DNA of 64,000 bases from an uncultured Atopobiaceae bacterium (GTDB lineage Bacteria; Actinomycetota; Coriobacteriia; Coriobacteriales; Atopobiaceae): assembly GCA_934792625.1 (NCBI GenBank), contig CAKVON010000001.1:144556-208555 (forward strand). Reading direction: 5' to 3'. Each line of letters opens with the position of its first letter. The first letter of the stretch is position 1. A model generated the notes under the pieces. It was not told the origin of the DNA and did not search any database. It saw only the letters and a list, made by a program, of their open reading frames with translations. A program made the translations under genes and the position numbers. Shown here in pieces: positions 43,652 to 51,268 of the stretch.

Positions 43652-43695
43652 AAAAAACAAACGCCCCGTCGCGGTCGATTGCCGCGAGCGGGGCG
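43652..43695 (-). terminator. Terminator between greA and lysS or 5' to lysS
   Basis: CGCCCCGTCGCGG (43662-43674) pairs with CCGCGAGCGGGGCG (43682-43695) with one bulge and a 7-nt loop, followed on the minus strand by TTTGTTTTTTC. It lies 24 nt after the greA stop codon, so greA and lysS may not be fully co-transcribed. Confidence 0.85.
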
Positions 43696-43718
43696 CGCTC
43701 AGCTATTACGGCTACCGA

Positions 43719-44192
43719 CTACCTGGTGATGCTCAGGACTTTGACGGAGCGTTTCTTGCCGTTGGGGGTGGCGTACTCGACGGTCTCGCCCTCGGTGGCG
43801 CCGATGAGGGCGGCGCCCATGGGGGACTCGTTCGAGATCTTGTGCTGGAGGGAGTCGGTCTCGGTGGTGCCGACGATGGTGTAGGACTGCTTCTTGCCGG
43901 AGACCTCGACCTCGACCGTGGTGCCGACGGACACGATGGCGCCGAGACCGGTGGCGGACTCGGAGACCTTGGCGTTGGACAGGATGTGGCGCAGCTCGGC
44001 GATGCGGGAGGCGTTCTTGGACTGCTCCTCCTTGGCGGCGTCGTACTCGGCATTCTCGGAGAGGTCGCCGAACTCGCGCGCCTCCTGGATGCGGGCGACG
44101 ATCTCGGCGCCACCCTCGCCCTCGCGCCAGGCGAGCTCGTCGGCGAGCTGCTTGCGGCCCTCGGGGGTCAGGATGATCTCGTTCTTATCCAT
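43719..44192 (-). CDS. greA: Transcription elongation factor GreA
   Basis: GreA rescues backtracked RNA polymerase by stimulating transcript cleavage. The 157-residue protein has the N-terminal coiled coil with the acidic tip (EFGDLSENAEYDAAKEEQSK near residues 37-56), whose Asp and Glu enter the active site, and the C-terminal FKBP-like domain with ISNESPMGAALIGATEGETV. It follows the TatA-like gene by 24 nt and precedes lysS, a common neighbour of greA. Confidence 0.96.
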   Translation of the reverse strand: MDKNEIILTPEGRKQLADELAWREGEGGAEIVARIQEAREFGDLSENAEYDAAKEEQSKNASRIAELRHILSNAKVSESATGLGAIVSVGTTVEVEVSGKKQSYTIVGTTETDSLQHKISNESPMGAALIGATEGETVEYATPNGKKRSVKVLSITR

Positions 44193-44216
44193 ACTGTGGC
44201 TATCCTCGCTCTTGTG

Positions 44217-44510
44217 CTACTCGGCGTGGGACTTCTTGGCGGACTTCTTCTTGCGGGGCGCAGGCTCCTCCTCGGGCTCCTCGTCCTCGTCGTCCTCATC
44301 CTCGTCGTCCTCGTACTCGACGTCCTCGGCGTCCTCGGCGTCCTCGGACTCCATGCCCTCGCGGATGTTCTTCACGGTCTTGCCGAGCGACGAGCCAAGC
44401 TGCGGCAGGCGCTTGGGCCCGAACAGGACCAGGACGATGATCAGGATAACGACGAGCTCGGGGGCACCGATGCCTCCGAGAAGGCCGACGCTGGCGAGAG
44501 TTGCGCTCAT
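44217..44510 (-). CDS. tatA: Sec-independent translocase subunit TatA/TatE-like
   Basis: TatA multimers form the pore for folded proteins with twin-arginine signals. The 97-residue protein starts at ATG 44508-44510 behind GGAGG with an 8-nt spacer. It has a short N-tail, a membrane helix (about residues 8-25), the hinge [20 protein letters not shown] typical of TatA, and then a strongly acidic Glu/Asp run before a Lys-rich end. No TatB or TatC genes are in the window, so only the channel component is visible. It is first in its transcript behind the promoter at 44591-44620. Confidence 0.9.
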   Translation of the reverse strand: MSATLASVGLLGGIGAPELVVILIIVLVLFGPKRLPQLGSSLGKTVKNIREGMESEDAEDAEDVEYEDDEDEDDEDEEPEEEPAPRKKKSAKKSHAE

Positions 44511-44590
44511 GTTATAAGCCTCCAAAGGTTTCGCGCGCGGCTGGCCGTCTTCGACGCCCTACGGCATCGTGACTGCACATTGCACGGGTA

Positions 44591-44620
44591 AGTATAGCCG
44601 AGCGACATTACTACTCACAA
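44591..44620 (-). promoter_or_regulatory. Promoter of tatA-greA
   Basis: On the minus strand TTGTGA (44615-44620), an 18-bp spacer and TATACT (44591-44596) lie about 80 bp upstream of tatA. A TATACT in the opposite direction (44644-44649) could serve the divergent hydrolase gene, but its -35 is poor. Confidence 0.7.
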
Positions 44621-44682
44621 TCTCTACCCACGCATCATCCGTCTATACTTTTCGCCCATACGGCACAGGAAGAGGGACAGGC

Positions 44683-45750
44683 ATGGCACGAGGCGACAAA
44701 AGGGGCGGCACGGCAGGCCGGCACGCGATCAAGCGTGTCGCATCCGTGCTTCTTGCCGTGGCCATCGCCGCGGCGTCCGGAATCGCCGCCGAGCTCGCGG
44801 GCCTGCCCCAGCCGGGCATGACGCAGACCTGCGACCCCGCCACGTCCTTCTCGGCAGAGTCCGCCGACGCCGTCGAGAAGGACGCGCCGCCCGCGACGAC
44901 CGACTCCGACGAGGACGCCCTGACGCCCGAGGCCACCGACGGCCAGATGGTCGTGCGCTTTTTGGACGTGGGGCAGGGCGACGCCACCATCATCGAGTTC
45001 CCCGACGGCAAGACCCTGGTGGTCGACGCGGGCGTGGCCGAGAAGGGCGCGCAGGTCGCCAAGGCGCTCGCCGCCGACGGGCGCGAGAAGATCGACTGGC
45101 TGGTCGCCACCCATCCCGACAGCGACCACATCGGCGGCATACCCGCCCTGATCAAGGCATGCGACGTCGCCTCGGTCTGGGCGCCGAGGGTCGCCTCCGG
45201 CACCAAGACCTACGAGCGGTTCCTCAAGGCGGTCAAGGCCAAGGGCCTCTCGATCGACGCCGCCGAGACCGGCAAGTGCATCGCGGAGGGCGACGGCTAC
45301 TCGGTCGACCTTTTGTGGCCGCCCGCCGACGCGGACTTCGCCGACGACAACGCCTATTCCGCCGTCATACGCGTGACGTTCGGGTCCACGACCGTCCTCC
45401 TGACGGGCGACGCCCCCATCGAGGCGCTGGAGCGCGCCAACCCCGGCCACGCCGACATCCTCAAGGTCTCGCACCATGGCTCGGCCTCGGGCACCGACAC
45501 CCGCCTGGCGCACGAGATCTCCTGCGGCATCGCCGTGGTGAGCTACGGGACGGACAACGAGTACGGCCACCCCGCCAAGACGGTGCTCGACGCGCTTCGT
45601 GGCGCGGGAGCCCAGATATACGGCACGGGCGCCAACGGGACCGTCACGGTCACGTCGGACGGCACGCGCGTCAGCGTCTCGTGCGAGCGCGAGGGCTCGG
45701 TCGTGGCGCAAAGCGACGACGCGGGCGCCTCGAGCGCCAAGCTGGACTAG
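44683..45750 (+). CDS. Exported metallo-beta-lactamase-fold hydrolase (ComEC C-terminal type)
   Basis: The 355-residue protein starts at ATG 44683 behind AGAGGG. A basic N-terminus and one hydrophobic helix (VASVLLAVAIAAASGIAAEL, about residues 19-40) suggest membrane anchoring or export, and an acidic linker follows. The rest is a beta-lactamase-like domain with FLDVGQGDATIIEFPDGKTL near residue 90, the metal motif THPDSDHIGG near 143, LLTGDAPIEAL and LKVSHHGSASGTD, the pattern of the ComEC/Rec2 nuclease domain without the channel. It is paired with a DUF3006 gene 10 nt downstream. Substrate is unknown; nucleic acid or phosphodiester hydrolysis is inferred. Confidence 0.85.
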   Translation: MARGDKRGGTAGRHAIKRVASVLLAVAIAAASGIAAELAGLPQPGMTQTCDPATSFSAESADAVEKDAPPATTDSDEDALTPEATDGQMVVRFLDVGQGDATIIEFPDGKTLVVDAGVAEKGAQVAKALAADGREKIDWLVATHPDSDHIGGIPALIKACDVASVWAPRVASGTKTYERFLKAVKAKGLSIDAAETGKCIAEGDGYSVDLLWPPADADFADDNAYSAVIRVTFGSTTVLLTGDAPIEALERANPGHADILKVSHHGSASGTDTRLAHEISCGIAVVSYGTDNEYGHPAKTVLDALRGAGAQIYGTGANGTVTVTSDGTRVSVSCEREGSVVAQSDDAGASSAKLD

Positions 45751-45760
45751 AGGAGGGGCC

Positions 45761-45979
45761 ATGAGGGCCGTGATCGACAGGTTCGAGGGGAACGTCGCCG
45801 TGCTCGAGCTGGACGACGGAGAGTCGTTTGCCGACGTCGACCGCTCGACGCTGCCCGAGGGCGCGCGCGAGGGCGACGCCCTGGTTGGCGAGAAGGGCGC
45901 GTGGCTCGTCGATGAGGACGCCACCCGGGAGAACCTCGCCGCAAACGAACGCCTGATGGACGAGCTGTTTCGCGACTAG
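45761..45979 (+). CDS. DUF3006 family protein
   Basis: The 72-residue protein begins MRAVIDRFEGNVAVLELDDG and shows the DUF3006 pattern of an IDRFEG start, EGDALVGEKG and a C-terminal charged helix. It is 10 nt downstream of the ComEC-type hydrolase behind AGGAGGGG. Such pairs occur in many Gram-positive genomes, which implies a shared function that is still undefined. No signal peptide is visible, so this partner is cytoplasmic. Confidence 0.82.
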   Translation: MRAVIDRFEGNVAVLELDDGESFADVDRSTLPEGAREGDALVGEKGAWLVDEDATRENLAANERLMDELFRD

Positions 45980-46028
45980 GCAGGCCGCGCGGCCAGACGG
46001 ATCGACTCCTTGTGGTGGGATGGCTCCC

Positions 46029-46586
46029 CTACTCGCCCGCGGGCGCGGTCCTCGCCGGGTCGCGGAAGGTTGCCGCGTCGATGCGGCGACCAAACAGGTG
46101 GCTCTGCATGTCGACGGGCTCCTCGTCGGCATAGCCCACGGTCAGCACGTTGACCGGGTCGACGCCCGCGGGCAGCCCCAGCTCGGCGCGCATGGCCTCG
46201 GGGTCGAAGTGGCACACCCAGCAGGTGCCCAGGCCCAGGTCGGTGGCCTGCATCATCATCTGGTCGCACACGATGGTGGCGTCGACGTCGCCGTGGTTCT
46301 TCTCGTCATAGCGACGGACCCAGGCCTCGTCGCGGCGGCAGCACACCACAAGGACGAGCGGCGCGCCGAAGACCGAGCCGCCGCGGTCGAAGCGCCCGGT
46401 GGCGCGGCCGGCGGCGGCGCGCAGCTCGGGCGTGTCGCACACGACGACGCGCGTGGGCTGGTTGTTGCACGCGCTGGGCGCCAGGCGGCCCGCCTCCAGA
46501 ATCGCCTCGACCTTCTCGGGCTCCACGGGACGGTCCTGGTAGGTGCGGACGGAGTGGCGGCTGGTCACGAGCCTCTCGAAATCCAT
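46029..46586 (-). CDS. Nitroreductase family protein
   Basis: An FMN-dependent NAD(P)H oxidoreductase of the nitroreductase superfamily. The 185-residue protein starts at ATG 46584-46586 behind GGGGAG. The FMN phosphate motif is SRHSVRTYQDRPVEPEKVEA near residues 8-27, followed by LAPSACNNQPTRVVV, and TDLGLGTCWVCHFDPEAMRA near 123-142 forms the flavin-contact region. Convergent with the DUF3006 gene. The physiological substrate cannot be named. Upstream, two direct GTCGGAC copies (46626-46632 and 46643-46649) could be an operator. Confidence 0.85.
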   Translation of the reverse strand: MDFERLVTSRHSVRTYQDRPVEPEKVEAILEAGRLAPSACNNQPTRVVVCDTPELRAAAGRATGRFDRGGSVFGAPLVLVVCCRRDEAWVRRYDEKNHGDVDATIVCDQMMMQATDLGLGTCWVCHFDPEAMRAELGLPAGVDPVNVLTVGYADEEPVDMQSHLFGRRIDAATFRDPARTAPAGE

Positions 46587-47150
46587 CTTGTTCTCCCCTC
46601 GTTGTTGGGTTTGCGCCAAGCTTGCGTCGGACCACCATCAGGGTCGGACGCCTTACGCAAATCCTACAGCGCGACGCGATGGCGTTGCGCGGCGCGGCGC
46701 AACTCTGGTTGGCACGAACTCCAGTTGGCACGTTTTACGCAAACGTGCAGATTGTGCATGGCGCCAAATGGCACGTTTTTCGCAATCGTGCCGATTGGCG
46801 CCACACGCGATTGGCATCACCGTGTCTCGACTCGGCAAGCAGGCCGTCTACCTCGCCTTTTACGCAAAGGGGTCGTGCCGCAGGGAAATACAGCCCCCGC
46901 AAGACGGTCGCAATGGACACGCTTGTGCAAAACGTGTCAAATGGCGCCCTCGCATTGGGTCACATTCGGCACGTTTACGCAAAACGTGCCGAATCACGCC
47001 AGCAAACCAGGTCGCACCAGGCACGTTTCGCGCAAAACGTGCCGGTTGGCGCCATACGAATCCGACGGGACCATGCGTCTGGCGCAAGCCCTGCGGCGCG
47101 GCATCCTGCGGCGTGGCATCCTGCAGCGCGCCATCCCGCGGCGCGGCGCC
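46587..47150. repeat. Repeat-filled intergenic region between the nitroreductase gene and ecfT
   Basis: This 564-nt gap has no supportable gene. It contains five imperfect palindromes of 22-24 bp with the form GGCACGTTT-n-CGCAAAACGTGCC (46727-46748, 46770-46792, 46916-46938, 46968-46990, 47020-47043). Several are followed within a few bases by TGGCGCC. At its right end are 15-bp tandem repeats. Open frames crossing the region translate the repeats into low-complexity sequence. Confidence 0.85.
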
Positions 47151-47165
47151 CTACAGCGCGACGCC
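47091..47165. repeat. Five 15-bp tandem repeats at the ecfT end
   Basis: Five consecutive 15-bp units (47091, 47106, 47121, 47136, 47151) follow CTGCGGCGCGGCATC with one to five changes each. The last unit carries the ecfT stop codon and its four final sense codons, so the tract seems to have grown outward from the coding end. Confidence 0.8.
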
Positions 47166-47897
47166 CGCGACGATGAGGGCGACGCTGGCGAGAAGCACCG
47201 CGAGGTCGACGCCGCGCATGGGGTAGCGCTTGTAGCTGCTCTCGCGGGTGCGCAGGTAGAAGCCGCGCTGCTCGGCGGCGAGCGCCGTGGCGTCGGTCTT
47301 GCCGACCGAGCTCACCAGCAAGGGCACGCACAAGGGCAGCATCAGGCGCAGCTTGAGCAGCGGGTTTTTGGTGTCGTACTCGACGCCGCGGGCCGTCTGC
47401 GCCTCCATGATCGCGTTCATCTCCTGGCTGAACACCGGCACGAAGCGCAGCGCGGTCGTGAAGGTGAAGGCGTAGCGGTACGGGACGTGCAGCACCTCGA
47501 CCACGGCGTTTGCCAGGTCGTTGAGCTTGGTGACCGTGAGCATGAGGATGAGCGGCAGGGCAACGCCCAGAAGGCGAAGCGCCGCCTTGGAGCCCGTGAC
47601 CAGGCCGTCGGTCGTGACCCACGCGAACAGCGGGTCGCCCGCGCGGACGAAGGCCGTCTGCAGCACCATCATGATGACCGAAAGCGGAACCATGAGCTTT
47701 GCCAGCGAGACGATGCCCGACAGCGCGCGGGCGTACGCGGCCAGAGCGAACGTCAGGGCCAAGAGCCCCAACAGCATCGGGTAGGTGTCTGCCAGAAACG
47801 TCGCCAGGATGATGGCCGCGGCCAGCGCGAGCTTGGTGACGGGGTTCAGGCGGTGCAGGACGGAGTCGCCGTCCACGTAGTCGATGACGCTAGTCAC
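47151..47897 (-). CDS. ecfT: ECF transporter transmembrane protein EcfT
   Basis: EcfT couples ATP hydrolysis by EcfA to toppling of the S subunit in energy-coupling-factor vitamin and nutrient importers. The 248-residue protein starts at GTG (47895-47897), overlapping the end of ecfA by 8 nt. It has several membrane segments and the two cytoplasmic Ala-Arg-Gly-type coupling motifs, EAQTARGVEYDT near residue 157 and AEQRGFYLRTRE near 208, that contact the ATPases. It is the last gene of the cluster and is followed by repeats with no terminator I can identify. Confidence 0.93.
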   Translation of the reverse strand: MTSVIDYVDGDSVLHRLNPVTKLALAAAIILATFLADTYPMLLGLLALTFALAAYARALSGIVSLAKLMVPLSVIMMVLQTAFVRAGDPLFAWVTTDGLVTGSKAALRLLGVALPLILMLTVTKLNDLANAVVEVLHVPYRYAFTFTTALRFVPVFSQEMNAIMEAQTARGVEYDTKNPLLKLRLMLPLCVPLLVSSVGKTDATALAAEQRGFYLRTRESSYKRYPMRGVDLAVLLASVALIVAGVAL

Positions 47898-49731
47898 GGT
47901 TGACCATCTCCTCGGTGAGGTCGACGAGCTCGCTTACCTGGGTGATGCCGGCAAACTCGGGCGAGACATCGCGCGCGAGCTCACCCGACAGCTCGATGAC
48001 CTGCGGCGGACGCACGTAGGCGGCGCGCATGAGGTCGGCGTCGGCAAACACGCGGGCCGAGTCGCCCTTGGCCAGGATCTTGCCGTCGGCCATGACGACC
48101 AGGCGCTCGGCGAAATCGCTCACGACCTCCATGTCGTGGCAGACCATGATCACGGCGCAGCCGCGCTCGGCCATCTCGCAGACGGTCTGCATGACGGTCA
48201 TGCACTCGCGATAGTCCAGGCCGCTCGTGGGCTCGTCCAGAAGGACGACGTCCGGGTCCAGGACCACCACGCTGGCCAGGGCGACCATCTGCCTCTGGCC
48301 GCGGGATAGCGAGAAGGGTGCCTCGTCGCAGGACAGGCCGAAGCGCTCGGCCGCGCGTCGGGCGCGCGCAAGCGCCTCGTCGCGTGCGACGCCGTGCAGG
48401 GTCAGGCCGAAGGCGATCTCCTCCAGCACGGTGTCCTTGCAGATCTGGCGGTCGGGGTTCTGGAAGAGGGTCGCGCAGTGCACGGCGATCCTGGAGGTGG
48501 GCACCTCGCTCGTGTCGAGCCCGGCGATGCGCACGGTCCCCGACGAGGGGTGGAGAAGACCGTTGAGCAGCTTGGTGAGCGTGGTCTTGCCGGCGCCGTT
48601 CTGGCCGACGACGCCCACGAGCTCGCCGGGGTAGACGCGCATGTCCAGGTGGTCGACGGACGCGCCGCCGTTGGGATAGGCGAAGTTGACGTCGGCGAGC
48701 TCGACCACGGGGACGGCGTCGGCCGCGCGCTCGCGGGGCGCGGGCGCGTGACGCGACGCGACTCGCGCGGGCACGGCGGATGCCGCGGCGGGGCCCGCGA
48801 GCCTGGCGTCCTTCTCGGCAGCGGGGTCTGCGAGCTCGGCGTCACTCTTGGCGGCGGGGGCGGCGAGGTGGGGCGCGACGAGGTCCGCGACCAGGCGCTT
48901 GGCCTCGTCGACGTGCAGGCAGGGCTCGCCGGCGGGGATGAGGCCGTCGTGGGCGAGGCTGTTGGCCATGCGGGCGACGCGCGGGCTGTCCACGCCCATG
49001 GCGCGCAGCTCGTCGGCGTGGCGGAAGACCTCGTGCGGCTCGCCGGCAAGCGCCAGGCGGCCCTCCGACATCACCAGGACGCGCCCGCAGTACTCGCACA
49101 GCAGGGCGACCTTCTGCTCGATGACGACGACGGTGACGCCGGCGACCTCGTTGACCTTGCGAAGGGTGTCGAACACGAGGCGCGAGCTGGCGGGGTCGAG
49201 CGCGGCGGTGGGCTCGTCGAGCACCAGCACGCGCGGTGCGAGCGCCAGGATCGCAGCGATGGCGACCTTCTGCTTCTGGCCACCCGAGAGCGTGGCAATC
49301 TCACGGTCGCGCAGGTCGGCGATGCCGACGGTGTCCAGGGCGTCGGCCATGCGTCGCTCGATCTGGTCGTGCGGCACGCCGAAGTTCTCCAGCCCGAACA
49401 GCATCTCGTCCTCGACGACCGAGGCCACCATCTGCGTGTCGATGTCCTGCAGGACGCTTCCCACCACACGACTGATGTCGGTGAGCGAGACCTCGCAGGT
49501 GTCGTGGCCGTCCACCAGGGTCTCGCCGTACAGGCTGCCCGAGAAGTGATGCGGGATCGCGCCGCTCATGACGGCGGCGAGGGTCGACTTGCCCGCGCCC
49601 GACGGGCCGATGATGCCGACGAAGTCGCCCGCGCCTATCGAGAGGGACACGTGGTCGAGCGCGTGCGCCGCCCCGTCGGCATAGGCGAACGAGACGTCGC
49701 GAAGCTCGATTACGGAATCGGTGGAACCCAT
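47890..49731 (-). CDS. ecfA: ECF transporter ATPase, fused two-domain EcfA
   Basis: The 613-residue protein contains two ABC ATPase domains in one chain, replacing separate EcfA1 and EcfA2. Domain 1 has Walker A GPSGAGKSTL near residue 40, signature LSGGQKQKVAIA and LVLDEPTAALD. An Ala-rich linker follows at about residues 280-340. Domain 2 has GQNGAGKTTL near 373, a variant signature LSRGQRQMVALA and VLLDEPTSGLD. The Arg in the second signature suggests unequal sites. It is 73 nt after an S subunit gene, across a terminator-like hairpin. Confidence 0.93.
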   Translation of the reverse strand: MGSTDSVIELRDVSFAYADGAAHALDHVSLSIGAGDFVGIIGPSGAGKSTLAAVMSGAIPHHFSGSLYGETLVDGHDTCEVSLTDISRVVGSVLQDIDTQMVASVVEDEMLFGLENFGVPHDQIERRMADALDTVGIADLRDREIATLSGGQKQKVAIAAILALAPRVLVLDEPTAALDPASSRLVFDTLRKVNEVAGVTVVVIEQKVALLCEYCGRVLVMSEGRLALAGEPHEVFRHADELRAMGVDSPRVARMANSLAHDGLIPAGEPCLHVDEAKRLVADLVAPHLAAPAAKSDAELADPAAEKDARLAGPAAASAVPARVASRHAPAPRERAADAVPVVELADVNFAYPNGGASVDHLDMRVYPGELVGVVGQNGAGKTTLTKLLNGLLHPSSGTVRIAGLDTSEVPTSRIAVHCATLFQNPDRQICKDTVLEEIAFGLTLHGVARDEALARARRAAERFGLSCDEAPFSLSRGQRQMVALASVVVLDPDVVLLDEPTSGLDYRECMTVMQTVCEMAERGCAVIMVCHDMEVVSDFAERLVVMADGKILAKGDSARVFADADLMRAAYVRPPQVIELSGELARDVSPEFAGITQVSELVDLTEEMVNRD

Positions 49732-49760
49732 GGGAGATGCCTTTCGTGCCGTGAGTCAGA

Positions 49761-49789
49761 AAAGCGCCGACCCCGACGGGCCGGCGCCT
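49761..49789 (-). terminator. Terminator between the second S subunit and ecfA
   Basis: GCGCCG (49764-49769) and CGGCGC (49782-49787), with further internal pairing, form a hairpin followed on the minus strand by TTTTCTG. It probably allows partial read-through, which would make more S subunit than EcfA/T. Confidence 0.65.
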
Positions 49790-49804
49790 CCAATGGTATG
49801 CGAA

Positions 49805-50359
49805 CTACTTGCCGAGGACCTTGCCGAGCGGGAAGTACAGCGCCTGGACCACGACCGCGTTGAAGGCGGCGGTGCCCAGGACCAGTGGCACCTTGACGAG
49901 GGCGGCGGCGGGGGCAAGGCCCGCGAGCACGGTGCCGATGACGGCGAACAGGGCACCGGAGACCAGCGTGGTCACCAGGGTGGCGACGAACGGGTTGAGG
50001 GCCTTGCCGCCGACGCCCGCCGAGACAAGGGCGGACATGGCAAGCGCGGCCACGAGCTCGGTGAGGAAGTTGAGGCCGGGGATCGAGGTGGTGACCTGGA
50101 TCACGCAGGCCGAGATCAGCGCGTACAGGGCGGACTGGGCGAGATTGGCGCGGGTCAGAAGGATCGCCAGGGCATAGGCGGCGATGATGAACTGCGGCTT
50201 GATGCCCGTCATGGCCAGGGCGTTGCCCACGGTCATGTTGAGGATGAAGCCGGCGGCCAGAAGGATGGCCAGAAGGACGAGGGACTTGACGTCGAGAAGA
50301 CCGTGGTCGGAGGCGGTGGCGGTGACGGTGCGCGCCTGGGAGGAGTCGGTGTTGGACAT
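49805..50359 (-). CDS. ECF transporter S subunit, copy 2 (putative tryptophan)
   Basis: S subunits bind the substrate and dock on EcfAT. The 184-residue protein starts at ATG 50357-50359 behind AAGGGA. After a 20-residue Ser/Thr-rich cytosolic tail come six predicted membrane segments, beginning LDVKSLVLLAILLAAGFILN. The N-terminal half (DHG-LD-KSL-AILLAAGF-LN-TV) closely parallels the gene upstream, showing a tandem duplication. Substrate is inferred from the tryptophan attenuator in front of the pair; the sequence alone does not prove it. Confidence 0.75.
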   Translation of the reverse strand: MSNTDSSQARTVTATASDHGLLDVKSLVLLAILLAAGFILNMTVGNALAMTGIKPQFIIAAYALAILLTRANLAQSALYALISACVIQVTTSIPGLNFLTELVAALAMSALVSAGVGGKALNPFVATLVTTLVSGALFAVIGTVLAGLAPAAALVKVPLVLGTAAFNAVVVQALYFPLGKVLGK

Positions 50360-50450
50360 GGTGGGAATCCCTTCTTGGTGGGCGCGTTTGCGCGGGGAGT
50401 TCGGCGGGTCGCGACGCGGGTCGCGGGTTCGGGTTGCGGCTGGCGGGCGA

Positions 50451-51026
50451 CTAGTCGTTGAGCTTGAGGGCCTTCTTGATGGGGAGGTACAGCGCGCTGA
50501 CGATGATCGCGTTGGCGACGCCGGTGGCAACGACCACGGGAGCCATGACGCCCACGAAGGCGGGGTTCTTCATGATCAGGAACGAGAAGATCACGGCGTA
50601 GATGAGGCCGGAGATGAACGTGACGACGAAGGTGCCGACAAGGGGCAGCAGGCCCTTGGCCTTGGAGTTGCCGAAGGCGGAGACCAGGGAGGCCATCACG
50701 ACGGCGGCGACGGGCTCGGCGATGAGGTCGGGGCCCTTGACCGAGGCGGTGATCTGGATCACGACGCCGGCGAGCAGGCCGATGACGGCGGCCTGACCGA
50801 GGTTGGGCTTGATGGCCAGGATCTCGAGGCAGAAGGCCGCGATGATGAACTCGGGCGAGAGGAATCCGCCGGTCAGGCCACTGAAGAACTTCGAGACGGT
50901 CAGGTTGAGGACGAAGCCGGCGGCCAGAAGAATCGCGTAGAGGGTCAGGGACTTGAGGTCGAGCTTGCCGTGGTCGACGGCGGTGACGGTGCGGACCTGC
51001 TGGTCGGTGTTGGCGTTCTGGGACAT
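50451..51026 (-). CDS. ECF transporter S subunit, copy 1 (putative tryptophan)
   Basis: The 191-residue protein starts at ATG 51024-51026 behind AGGAGAACC. It has a short tail with QVRTVTAVDHGKLDLKSLTL, six predicted membrane helices and the end ALYLPIKKALKLND, and it resembles the downstream copy throughout. It is the first structural gene behind a complete Trp leader-peptide attenuator (51091-51212), so regulation by charged tRNA-Trp is strongly indicated, and tryptophan or a precursor is the likely substrate. Confidence 0.78.
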   Translation of the reverse strand: MSQNANTDQQVRTVTAVDHGKLDLKSLTLYAILLAAGFVLNLTVSKFFSGLTGGFLSPEFIIAAFCLEILAIKPNLGQAAVIGLLAGVVIQITASVKGPDLIAEPVAAVVMASLVSAFGNSKAKGLLPLVGTFVVTFISGLIYAVIFSFLIMKNPAFVGVMAPVVVATGVANAIIVSALYLPIKKALKLND

Positions 51027-51090
51027 TGTGGTTCTCCTTTTTGTTGGGCGCCGACGGGCGCCTGCTGATTGCCTGAGGTGTTCGGTCACG

Positions 51091-51120
51091 AAAAAAGGAC
51101 CCCCGGTCACCCGGGAGCCC
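51091..51120 (-). terminator. Attenuator terminator of the Trp-regulated ECF operon
   Basis: GGACCCCCGG (51097-51106) pairs with CCGGGAGCCC (51111-51120) around TCAC, a 10-bp stem with two wobble pairs, followed on the minus strand by six uridines (51091-51096). The 5' arm GGGCTC (51115-51120) can instead pair with GAGTCT (51146-51151), which overlaps the leader stop codon, to form an antiterminator. Confidence 0.88.
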
Positions 51121-51149
51121 TCACATTCGCGGTGTATGCGCGACGAGAC

Positions 51150-51212
51150 TCACCATCGACCGAGCGAAGCCGAGTTGCGCCACCACCAGTTGTTGTTCAT
51201 GTGCTGGAACAT
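51150..51212 (-). CDS. Tryptophan-rich leader peptide
   Basis: A 20-codon reading frame starting at ATG 51210-51212 and ending at TGA 51150-51152, too short for standard gene finding. It begins MFQHMNNN, then three consecutive Trp codons (TGG at 51180-51188), and ends with another Trp before the stop. GGGAGG precedes the ATG by 7 nt. It lies between a promoter with 17-bp spacing and a terminator with an overlapping antiterminator. This is the classical ribosome-stalling attenuator design of trp operons, here placed in front of membrane transport genes. When charged tRNA-Trp is scarce, the ribosome stalls at the Trp triplet and the 51146-51151 segment is left free to disrupt the terminator. 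Confidence 0.88.
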   Translation of the reverse strand: MFQHMNNNWWWRNSASLGRW

Positions 51213-51268
51213 ATGGCGCCTCCCTTCCGTTCGCTCGATGCGGTGCGCTTGTGTGCGCGTTGTGGAGA

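Noticed and set aside
46727-47043. CRISPR array
   Set aside because: The repeats are palindromes of slightly different sequence with unequal spacing (21, 123, 29 and 29 bp) and no cas genes are present.
46543-47226. Plus-strand frames of 227 and 184 codons across the repeat region
   Set aside because: They translate the palindromes into repeated segments, lack homology and a plausible start, and overlap ecfT antisense.
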